The notes below the pieces were generated by a model. That model saw only the letters and a list, made by a program, of their open reading frames with translations, was not told the origin of the DNA and ran no database searches. DNA of 64,000 nucleotides. It comes from Vibrio sp. STUT-A11. GTDB taxonomy: Bacteria; Pseudomonadota; Gammaproteobacteria; Enterobacterales; Vibrionaceae. The DNA is taken from contig NZ_AP026764.1 in the NCBI RefSeq assembly GCF_026000435.1, positions 1,820,229-1,884,228 on the forward strand, written 5' to 3'. Made by a program: the position numbers and the translations under genes. Positions 8,764 to 16,102 of this stretch are shown here, one piece after another (within the stretch, counting starts at the first letter, position 1; every line of letters begins with the position of its first letter).

Positions 8764-9735
8764 TTACATTGGAGAACCAGCCAGGCTCTGTCTCAAATAT
8801 GCACCAGCACCAACAAGGCCGAGTTCTTTGTGCGTGACCACATAAGCAGGGATATCTTTTAGATAATCAACAAAACGTCCTTTATCTTCAAACGCTTCAC
8901 GAAACCCTGAATCAATAAAGAACTCTATAAATCTTGGAACAATACCACCAGCAATATAAACACCGCCAAATGCGCCAGAGGTTAATGCCAGGTTGCCGCC
9001 AAAGCGCCCCATAAGGATAGAGAACAACTGCAATGTCCGGACACACTCTTGGTTGCTTGCATCTAGCGCCTGCTGAGCAATTTGCTTCGCTTCTAAAGTC
9101 GGTAAAGCAGACGAATTCTGACTAGCAACAAACTGATAAATGTTTTCAATGCCCTGCCCTGATAAACAACGTTCAGCTGATACCCTGCCAAAATTCGCAC
9201 GCAGGTACTGGATAAGTTCATCCTCTTCAGGCGTACACGGCGCAAGGTCAACATGGCCACCTTCTCCTGGAATACTGTGCCAGAAACCTTCTATATTCAC
9301 CAGTTGAGCAACACCTAACCCGGTACCTGCGCCATAGATTGCAATCGGTTTACCTTCTACCGGGTCTTTCCCACCGATCTGAATACGCTCTTCCGCTTTT
9401 AGCTGCGGTATAGCAAAAGCAACCGCCGTAAAATCATTAATCACTTTTAATTCAGACAGCCCTAAATTGTGTTTCATTTCAGAAATAGAGAATGCCCAAT
9501 GATGATTTGTCATCGAAACCCAATCTCCGGTGACCGGACAAGCAATCGCAATACAGGCCGGTGAGATTGGAGTGTCGTGACGATCAAGGTATTTGCGAAT
9601 CACAATTTCCAGCGTTTCATATTCGGCAGCAGGGTAAGTCACGATATCGCTGATCGCCCCTGTCGCTAACTCGCAAAGTGCTAAACGAGCGTTGGTTCCC
9701 CCGATATCCCCAACCAAGGCATACTGTTCCGACAT
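8764..9735 (-). CDS. glk: Glucokinase
   Basis: A 323-residue cytoplasmic kinase that phosphorylates glucose with ATP to glucose 6-phosphate. The N-terminal phosphate motif GDIGGTNARLAL, the catalytic-region VINDFTAVAFAIP (about 98-110), the AIYGAGTGLGVA ATP-site loop (about 133-145) and the GEGGHVDLAP segment are all typical of proteobacterial Glk, as is the length. An AAGGAGAA ribosome site precedes the ATG. It lies downstream of a LacI-family gene with its own promoter region that contains a palindromic operator-like sequence (9816-9829). The same half-sites occur before the neighbouring dehydrogenase operon, so it probably phosphorylates glucose released by that pathway rather than being the general housekeeping copy. 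Confidence 0.92.
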   Translation of the reverse strand: MSEQYALVGDIGGTNARLALCELATGAISDIVTYPAAEYETLEIVIRKYLDRHDTPISPACIAIACPVTGDWVSMTNHHWAFSISEMKHNLGLSELKVINDFTAVAFAIPQLKAEERIQIGGKDPVEGKPIAIYGAGTGLGVAQLVNIEGFWHSIPGEGGHVDLAPCTPEEDELIQYLRANFGRVSAERCLSGQGIENIYQFVASQNSSALPTLEAKQIAQQALDASNQECVRTLQLFSILMGRFGGNLALTSGAFGGVYIAGGIVPRFIEFFIDSGFREAFEDKGRFVDYLKDIPAYVVTHKELGLVGAGAYLRQSLAGSPM

Positions 9736-9815
9736 TACTTCTCCTTAATAATACTCAAAAACAATCACGTGTATTTATTGGCGATAAACGCTCTCAAAAC
9801 ACCAAATGTAACAAC

Positions 9816-9829
9816 ATGAAACGTTACAT
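9816..9829. promoter_or_regulatory. LacI-type operator-like palindrome before glucokinase
   Basis: ATGAAACGTTACAT is a near-palindrome with the central CG typical of LacI-family sites, about 80 bp before the glucokinase start. A related sequence, TGCAACGTAATA, occurs at 9877-9888. The likely binder is the LacI-family protein encoded just upstream. Confidence 0.5.
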
Positions 9830-9923
9830 ACAAAACACAAATTCGTCAACGCTCAACAATCCGGAATCGTGAGCGTTGCAACGTAATAATTGCAATTAAA
9901 TATAGCAGAGGGAAGCAGGTAGG

Positions 9924-10910
9924 TTACGCTGAATGTCTTACCATCAGAGAATGGTGGATGATTTTCGATGTTGCAGTGTTGCCTTCAATACGTTGAGTCA
10001 GCATTTTCATTGCCGCCTGGCCCATTTCAAAGGTTGGCTGCTGAATGGTCGTCAGGGATGGCTCAAACATATCTGAAATTGGAATATCATCGAAACCAAC
10101 CACAGCCACATCTTGAGGAACCGCTTTACCCATTCGGAACAGCGCTTTCATAACACCAATCGCCAGCATATCTGAAACAGCAAAAATAGCGGTTGGTGGT
10201 GAAGGTAACGTCAACAGGCGTCGCGCCGCTAACTCACCCAGAGGATAATCAATGCCGCCCATCGACTGAACGTAACCTTCTTCGATGGTTAACCCTGATG
10301 ATTTCATGGCACTGATAAAGCCTTCGCGACGCTGTTGAGCATAGATATAGCGTTCATCAGAGTTCACTAACGCAATGCGTTTATGCCCTTTAGATACAAG
10401 GTATAGAACCGCATCTTCAGCCGCTTGTTTGTGGTCAATACTCACGTAAGCAACCTGCGAATCTGGCACATACTCAGAGCAAGCAACCCAAGGCAAGTGC
10501 ACAATACGCTCAGGTAACTCTAACTGTGCCATCATTGGATCAAGGCTAATGACACCAGCAACTTGCTTCTGTTCCAGCATGTCGAGATACTTGAGTTCTT
10601 CCCAACCATCCCCTTCTGTATTGGTTAAAATGACAGAGAAGTTGTGTTCACGGGCAGCAGCTTCAATACCATTTACGATACCGCTATAAAACGGGTTCTC
10701 AATATTAGGTACCAGTACCATCACGAGTTTTGTCCCGCTCAGTTTCATAACCGGATTACTTTCAGGCAGTTGGTAGCCCAAAGTTTCAATGGCTTGTTTC
10801 ACCTTTTCCCGGGTTTGTGGGCGAATCGACTGGCTATCATTAAGTACCCGCGAAACCGTTGCTGTGGATACACCAGCATATTTAGCCACATCAGCGACAG
10901 ATGGACGCAT
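9924..10910 (-). CDS. LacI-family transcriptional repressor
   Basis: A 328-residue regulator. Residues 1-50 form the LacI helix-turn-helix and hinge (SVADVAKYAGVSTATVSRVL). The rest is the periplasmic-binding-protein-like effector domain with the usual VVGFDDIPISDMFEPSLTTI motif near residue 270. Its general look is GalR/CytR-like, but I do not recognise a specific orthologue. It lies between glucokinase (same strand, downstream) and the dehydrogenase-transporter-isomerase operon (divergent). Palindromes at 9816-9829 and 11110-11121 with related half-sites suggest that it represses both units and probably itself, responding to a sugar or sugar phosphate of that pathway. Confidence 0.88.
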   Translation of the reverse strand: MRPSVADVAKYAGVSTATVSRVLNDSQSIRPQTREKVKQAIETLGYQLPESNPVMKLSGTKLVMVLVPNIENPFYSGIVNGIEAAAREHNFSVILTNTEGDGWEELKYLDMLEQKQVAGVISLDPMMAQLELPERIVHLPWVACSEYVPDSQVAYVSIDHKQAAEDAVLYLVSKGHKRIALVNSDERYIYAQQRREGFISAMKSSGLTIEEGYVQSMGGIDYPLGELAARRLLTLPSPPTAIFAVSDMLAIGVMKALFRMGKAVPQDVAVVGFDDIPISDMFEPSLTTIQQPTFEMGQAAMKMLTQRIEGNTATSKIIHHSLMVRHSA

Positions 10911-11109
10911 AGATCTTCATACCTATATAAAACGTAATGAAACAAATGTAACACGTAATGCATTTCCACTCTATGTTTTCAGGCCAATAACCCACCGTGA
11001 TCTAACTCTCAAACTCCTATTGGTTTGTGATTCAAGACATAAAAACAAACAGAAAATCCTGGATTTATTTAGCCATAGTTCCATTTTGATATAGCGTTAA
11101 TGTAACAAA

Positions 11110-11121
11110 TGTAATGTTACA
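11110..11121. promoter_or_regulatory. LacI-type operator-like palindrome before the dehydrogenase operon
   Basis: TGTAATGTTACA is a palindrome around a central TG, 26 bp before the dehydrogenase start codon; TGTAACAAA repeats stand next to it and also at 10939-10953 before the LacI gene. It shares the TGNAA...TTACA outline with the site before glucokinase. Confidence 0.48.
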
Positions 11122-11147
11122 CAACAAAGCAAAAGATGGAGCGTAGA

Positions 11148-12281
11148 ATGAGTAAATCAAGTATTAATGCAGTCATCGTAGGGACGGGAATGATTGCCCA
11201 TGTGCATTTCCGATCTCTAAAAACTGCAGGAGTGAACGTACTTGGATTAGTAGATGCCAACCCAGAACAAGCTCAAGCGGTCGCAGAGAAATGGGGCGTG
11301 ATGGTATTCGACGACTTAGAGCAAGCGTTACAAAGTGAACAAGTAGACGTACTGCACATCTGCACTCCAAACCGTTTTCATCACCCAATGGCTAAACAAG
11401 CACTTGAGGCAGGAAAACATGTTATTTGTGAAAAACCACTCGCGACTAACTTAGAAGATGCACTTGAACTTCAACAGTTGGCGCAAGAGAAAGACTTAAT
11501 CACAGGTGTGCCATTTGTTTACCGCTACCATCCGATGGTGCGTGAAGCTAAAGCGCGCATTGCAAGCGGTGAAATTGGTCTACTGCATTTAATTCATGGT
11601 AGTTACCTGCAAGATTGGTTACTTGAGCAAACGGATAACAACTGGCGTGTTGACCCAAAACAAGGCGGTGCTTCACGTGCGTTTGCCGATATCGGTAGTC
11701 ACTGGTGTGACTTAATCGAGTGGGTAACAGGCGAACGCTTTACGGATTTAACTAGCCATTTCCATACAGCGCAAAAAGAGCGCTCAACCAACGCCACTGA
11801 GACATTCAGCGAACGTACTGAAACAGAAGCACCCAGTGACAGTGCTGCAGTAACCACTGAAGACATCGCGAACTTGCTGTTAATTACCGATAAAAGTACA
11901 CCTGCAACACTGACAATAAGCCAAGTCTCTGCAGGTCGTAAGAACCGTCTTTGGTTTGAAATTGATGGCAGCAACGCCAGCCTTGAATTTGACCAGGAAA
12001 CGCCAGAACAACTGTGGGTTGGTCGACGTGACTCGCGTACTTTACTGGTTCGCGATCCGACTCAAGGTAGTGACGAGCAAAAACGCTTGTCATTGACCCC
12101 TGCTGGTCATGCACAAGGCTACAGCCACTGTTTCGATGCTTTCATTAGTGATTTCTATGACACCTTACTCGGCCAGAAACCAGAAGGTTTACCGACTTTT
12201 GATGACGGTCTTCGCGCCGCCAAACTTATCGATGCCGCTCTGACTTCAACCAAAGAAAGACGTTGGGTGACTATCGACTAA
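11148..12281 (+). CDS. Gfo/Idh/MocA-family NAD(P)-dependent sugar oxidoreductase
   Basis: A 377-residue enzyme with an N-terminal Rossmann fold (VGTGMIAHVHFRSL, about 8-22), the family motif CEKPLATN (about 93-100) with its catalytic Lys, and a C-terminal substrate domain with DIGSHWCDLIEW (about 180-191) that supplies the catalytic His. The start at 11148 is favoured by GGAG seven bases upstream; an in-frame ATG at 11136 has none. It opens the operon with a symporter and an isomerase. In this setting such enzymes oxidise a sugar or glycoside ring, often at C3, using NAD (family knowledge). An insert rich in Thr/Glu/Ser around residues 205-245 is atypically polar. Substrate is inferred only. 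Confidence 0.87.
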   Translation: MSKSSINAVIVGTGMIAHVHFRSLKTAGVNVLGLVDANPEQAQAVAEKWGVMVFDDLEQALQSEQVDVLHICTPNRFHHPMAKQALEAGKHVICEKPLATNLEDALELQQLAQEKDLITGVPFVYRYHPMVREAKARIASGEIGLLHLIHGSYLQDWLLEQTDNNWRVDPKQGGASRAFADIGSHWCDLIEWVTGERFTDLTSHFHTAQKERSTNATETFSERTETEAPSDSAAVTTEDIANLLLITDKSTPATLTISQVSAGRKNRLWFEIDGSNASLEFDQETPEQLWVGRRDSRTLLVRDPTQGSDEQKRLSLTPAGHAQGYSHCFDAFISDFYDTLLGQKPEGLPTFDDGLRAAKLIDAALTSTKERRWVTID

Positions 12282-12331
12282 AAGTAATACCAATTTGTGA
12301 AACACCCCTACTTCAATAAAAGGATAATATT

Positions 12332-13576
12332 ATGAAAAACAACAATTTTATTCTGCCTCGCTTGCGCGCCATGATGTTTTTGCAATTCTTCATCTGGGGG
12401 GCGTGGTACACCTCTATCGCGGTCTACATGTCTCAGGTAGGCATGAGTGATCTGACTCACTGGCCGTACACAGTTAACCCGCTGGCGGCGGTTATTGCAC
12501 CATTTTTCATTGGTCTGATTGCTGATAAATATTTCGCCACGCAAAAAGTTTTAGGCACGCTACACCTTTTAGGCGCCGCATTTTTATTCGCAGCCCCTCA
12601 AACCATTGAGAATCCAACCCTGTTTATAGTGGTACTGTTGGCTTATAACCTGGCTTATATGCCGACATTAGGCTTGTCTAACTCTTTGGCATTTAGAAAT
12701 ATCGAAGACCAGGAGAAGCAATTCCCGACGATCCGTGTGTTCGGTACCATTGGTTGGATCATTGCAGGTCTGTTTATCAGCTTTGGATTAAGCGGAGTGT
12801 TCGGAGTAGCCGCAGAGCAAACAGCAATGCCACTTTACACAGCAGCAACAGCCAGTGTGATTCTTGGTATCTTTAGCTTCATGCTACCTGATACACAACC
12901 TGCAGCAAAAGGAACAAAAACATCATTCAGCGAAATTGCCGGCATCAACGTATTTAAACAGCTAGCAAGCCCAGCATTCTTTGTCTTCATGCTGGCTTCG
13001 TTCCTAATCTGTATCCCACTAGCAGCCTACTACAACTTTACTCAGCTTTTCCTAAGCTCTATGGACATGGCGAATATCGCTGGTATTCAAACACTAGGTC
13101 AGGTTTCTGAACTTGGATTTATGCTACTGATGCCATTCTTCTTCCGTCGTCTTGGCGTGAAATGGATGCTGGTTGTGGGTATGGGTGCTTGGGTTCTTCG
13201 CTATGCATTATTCGCGATCAGCGCTCCTGACTCAGTGGTTTGGATGATCATGGCTGGTATCGCGCTACACGGTGTATGTTACGACTTCTTCTTTGTCACT
13301 GGCCAAATCTACATTGATAAACAATGTAACGATAGCAACCGCGGCCAGGCGCAAGGTCTACTTGTTTTGGTGACTTACGGTGTCGGTATGCTTGTTGGCG
13401 CGCAAATCGCCGGCATGGTTTACAACGAATTCTTACAAGGCGCAAATCAGTTAACACCTGATAACTGGGCAAGCTTCTGGTGGATTCCAGCAATGTTCGC
13501 GGCTGGCGTAGCACTGCTATTCATCCTGTTCTTCAAAGAGAAGCGCTCTACTTCAACGCAAACTGCAAACGCCTAA
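12332..13576 (+). CDS. MFS transporter, nucleoside:H+ symporter (NHS) type
   Basis: A 414-residue, 12-segment membrane protein of the NupG/XapB/YegT branch of the major facilitator superfamily. The N-terminus RLRAMMFLQFFIWGAWYTSI, the early loop GLIADKYFATQKVLG, and the VRVFGTIGWIIAG-like segment near residue 130 are characteristic. Members of this branch found next to Gfo/Idh dehydrogenases and sugar isomerases import sugars or glycosides rather than nucleosides (context inference). A strong AAAGGAT site precedes the ATG. It lies between the dehydrogenase and isomerase genes with gaps of 50 and 23 bp, so the three form one operon. Confidence 0.85.
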   Translation: MKNNNFILPRLRAMMFLQFFIWGAWYTSIAVYMSQVGMSDLTHWPYTVNPLAAVIAPFFIGLIADKYFATQKVLGTLHLLGAAFLFAAPQTIENPTLFIVVLLAYNLAYMPTLGLSNSLAFRNIEDQEKQFPTIRVFGTIGWIIAGLFISFGLSGVFGVAAEQTAMPLYTAATASVILGIFSFMLPDTQPAAKGTKTSFSEIAGINVFKQLASPAFFVFMLASFLICIPLAAYYNFTQLFLSSMDMANIAGIQTLGQVSELGFMLLMPFFFRRLGVKWMLVVGMGAWVLRYALFAISAPDSVVWMIMAGIALHGVCYDFFFVTGQIYIDKQCNDSNRGQAQGLLVLVTYGVGMLVGAQIAGMVYNEFLQGANQLTPDNWASFWWIPAMFAAGVALLFILFFKEKRSTSTQTANA

Positions 13577-13599
13577 TTTAAATTTTAAGGTAATTGATT

Positions 13600-14655
13600 A
13601 TGCAACAAATTAAAGGTCCTGCTATTTTCCTCGCGCAGTTCATTTCTGACCAGGCACCATTCAACACACTTGAAGGGCTGGCAAAATGGGCAGCAGACAA
13701 GGGCTATAAGGCGCTGCAAATGCCAACGCTGAGTCCGGAGATCTTCGATCTGGAAAAAGCGGCAACAGATAAAGACTACTGTAAGCAAATTGAACTGACT
13801 CTTGCTGAGTTTGGTCTGCAAATCAGTGAACTTTCTACTCACATTCAAGGTCAGCTTCTGGCAGTTCACCCGGCCTACGAGCCATTAATGGACCAGTTTG
13901 CGCCAGAAGCAGTGCGCGGAAATTCTGCTGCGCGTTCGGAGTGGGCAACGCAGCAACTGATGTTGGCAGCTCAAGCTTCTGCCAACCTTGGTCTGAACGC
14001 GCATGCGACGTTTTCTGGTTCGCTACTGTGGCCATACGTTTACCCATGGCCACAGCGTCCACAAGGTCTGGTTGAAGAAGGATTTGCGGAGCTAGCAGCA
14101 CGCTGGCTTCCAATTCTGGATGCATTTGACGCGGCTGGTGTTGATGTCTGTTATGAGCTCCATCCGGGTGAAGATCTGTTCGATGGCACCAGTTTCGAGC
14201 GTTTCCTGGAGAGCGTTAACTACCATCCGCGCGCCAACATTCTGTACGACCCAAGCCATATGCTACTGCAAGGCATGGACTACTTAGGCTTCATCGATCG
14301 TTACCATGAGCGTATCAAAGCCTTCCATGTTAAAGATGCCGAATTCCGCGCCAGTGCTTCGCAAGGCGTTTATGGCGGCTACGCAAGCTGGGTTGATCGT
14401 GCCGGACGATTCCGCTCATTGGGCGATGGTCAGATCGACTTCGTGCAAATCTTCAGCAAGCTGACTCAATATGGATTTTCTGGTTGGGCGGTACTGGAAT
14501 GGGAATGCTGCCTTAAAGACTCGGAACAAGGCGCAGCTGAGGGTGCTCCTTTTATCCAACAACACTTAATTAATCGTACCGAAAAAGCGTTTGATGACTT
14601 CGCTTCTGGTGCACAAGAACAGAATCTAAACCGTAGCCTGATGGGCTTAGATTGA
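13600..14655 (+). CDS. TIM-barrel sugar (phosphate) isomerase/epimerase family enzyme
   Basis: A 351-residue member of the xylose-isomerase-like TIM barrel / AP-endonuclease-2 superfamily. Probable metal ligands appear in order: Glu in CYELHPGED (about 187), Asp/His in LYDPSHM (about 220), His in IKAFHVKDAEF (about 247), and a last Glu in AVLEWECC (about 302). ATG 13600 is preferred (AAGG nine bases upstream) to the TTG two codons earlier. It is the third gene of the operon with the dehydrogenase and symporter. Homologues in similar operons act on 3-keto-sugars or 3-keto-glycosides by epimerisation or beta-elimination; which applies here is not visible. A strong terminator follows. Confidence 0.83.
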   Translation: MQQIKGPAIFLAQFISDQAPFNTLEGLAKWAADKGYKALQMPTLSPEIFDLEKAATDKDYCKQIELTLAEFGLQISELSTHIQGQLLAVHPAYEPLMDQFAPEAVRGNSAARSEWATQQLMLAAQASANLGLNAHATFSGSLLWPYVYPWPQRPQGLVEEGFAELAARWLPILDAFDAAGVDVCYELHPGEDLFDGTSFERFLESVNYHPRANILYDPSHMLLQGMDYLGFIDRYHERIKAFHVKDAEFRASASQGVYGGYASWVDRAGRFRSLGDGQIDFVQIFSKLTQYGFSGWAVLEWECCLKDSEQGAAEGAPFIQQHLINRTEKAFDDFASGAQEQNLNRSLMGLD

Positions 14656-14694
14656 GAATCTAAACCAAAGTCATTAATCTTCCGACCCAATTGA

Positions 14695-14726
14695 AAGCGG
14701 CGCTAATTTTAGCGCCGCTTTTGTTT
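14695..14726 (+). terminator. Strong terminator of the dehydrogenase-symporter-isomerase operon
   Basis: Ten-bp stem AAGCGGCGCT (14695-14704) with AGCGCCGCTT (14711-14720), followed by TTGTTT. The symmetric arms could also serve the converging SDR gene. Confidence 0.85.
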
Positions 14727-14747
14727 ATCTGGATTGAAATTTCAGTT

Positions 14748-15500
14748 CTACGCTTGGTAACCATCCACACCTTTAAATGACGAATAGCCGTCGTCGTCCA
14801 TGATGGTGGAACCATTAATCGCACTCGCTTCCGGTAACGACATTAGGTATATCGCATTAGCGATTTCAACCGGGTTAATAATGCGCCCTTTCATATGTAA
14901 TTTGCTGCCAATTTCTTCAATAGGCTTGTCAATCATGCCAGTCTTAACCCAGCCCGGAGCAACAGATACCACTCGCACACCATATGGAGACAATTCTCTG
15001 GCAAGGGCTTGTGTCACCATTCGAACCCCACCTTTACTCGCGTGGTAACCAATATTTTCCGTGTTGGCTATCGAACCACAAATAGAACCTACATTCACAA
15101 TAACACCCGACTTATTGGCTGCCATGACTTTACCAACGTAGTGACACAGCTGAATGGTACCCATCAGATTGATCTGAATGGTATTAAAAATGTCACTGAG
15201 TTCAGCTTCGATCAAAGAGATACGCTGCCCAACAACACCTGCTACATTTGCAAGTACATCAATGGTGCCAAATTTTTCAACCGTCTGCTCCACGGCCAGG
15301 CGACACTGCTCTGCATCGGCGATATTACACTCAATAAACACCGCTTCACCCATTGCTGAGAGCTCGGTCATTGCCTGTTCAATCACTTCTGGAGCATCAA
15401 TACTAGCGATGACGACTTTGTCACCCTGAGTCAGATATTTTTTCGCGGTTTCAAAGCCAATTCCACGGGTGCCGCCGGTCACCATAACAACGTTGTTCAT
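14748..15500 (-). CDS. Short-chain dehydrogenase/reductase (SDR)
   Basis: A 250-residue classical SDR: cofactor motif TGGTRGIG (about 8-15), NVAGV (about 86-90), catalytic Ser in NVGSICG (about 137) and YHASKGG (about 153-159) with the Tyr-Lys pair. Asp is found at the end of the second strand (IASID), which favours NAD over NADP. An AAAGGAT site precedes ATG 15500. It is convergent with the preceding operon and divergent from the old-yellow-enzyme gene, with which it may share the 600-bp control region. Members oxidise sugars, steroids or hydroxyacyl compounds; the substrate cannot be told. Confidence 0.85.
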   Translation of the reverse strand: MNNVVMVTGGTRGIGFETAKKYLTQGDKVVIASIDAPEVIEQAMTELSAMGEAVFIECNIADAEQCRLAVEQTVEKFGTIDVLANVAGVVGQRISLIEAELSDIFNTIQINLMGTIQLCHYVGKVMAANKSGVIVNVGSICGSIANTENIGYHASKGGVRMVTQALARELSPYGVRVVSVAPGWVKTGMIDKPIEEIGSKLHMKGRIINPVEIANAIYLMSLPEASAINGSTIMDDDGYSSFKGVDGYQA

Positions 15501-16102
15501 TCTTTGTATCCTTTGTTATTTTCTTTTTCTATATCAAGCCCACTCCCCTGCGGTATTAACCAATGGGATTCGCTTTAATATTATTTAACCTCACTATGAG
15601 CATTGTTAATAAGTAAATAAAGAGAATTAAATTCCTATCTGTCTGGAATAAAAATCCATAATAAAAAATTAATACGACCTAATTGAAAATCATTCTAGTT
15701 TCACTCCATCTTTCATTTACCAGGCAGTCATCTAGCACACATTAATCCCAACTAAAAAGATGAACACTCTGGAATATTTTTCCACAATGAGCATTAAAAC
15801 AGCAAAAATGTTAATGCTATGAAAGATAGCCATTCAAACTCAAGATATTGTTTAATAATGATTTATATTAAATCTGAACAAGCTAACACATTACATTCGC
15901 CTACAAACAAGCAACAATACCATTCCTTTTTAACCATATAATTAATGTGGATTGTTTTATTGACGCCGGATATTATTTCTACGTCAACGTCATCAACGGG
16001 TAAGTAAGAACATATTCCCTCTTACTGTTACGTTTTAGATATTAATTATTTTTTTTGATCTCAGACAAAATAATTAATATTTAATTCTTACGAGAACATC
16101 CT
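15501..16102. other. 600-bp AT-rich divergent intergenic region
   Basis: No credible gene is visible on either strand. The region is strongly AT-rich and contains, near its right end, a long inverted repeat listed separately (16039-16080). It must carry the promoters of the SDR gene (leftward) and the flavin reductase (rightward). The GAGAAC before ATG 16103 is the probable ribosome site. Confidence 0.5.
16039..16080. repeat. Perfect 14-bp inverted repeat before the flavin reductase
   Basis: ATATTAATTATTTT (16039-16052) and AAAATAATTAATAT (16067-16080) are exact inverse complements around a 14-base spacer, ending 22 bp before the start codon. It could be a TetR/MarR-type operator or an mRNA leader hairpin that affects ribosome access. 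Confidence 0.6.

Noticed and set aside
10644..11094. Plus-strand open frames opposite the LacI gene
   Set aside because: They lie antisense to a clear LacI reading frame and have no ribosome sites or recognisable domains.
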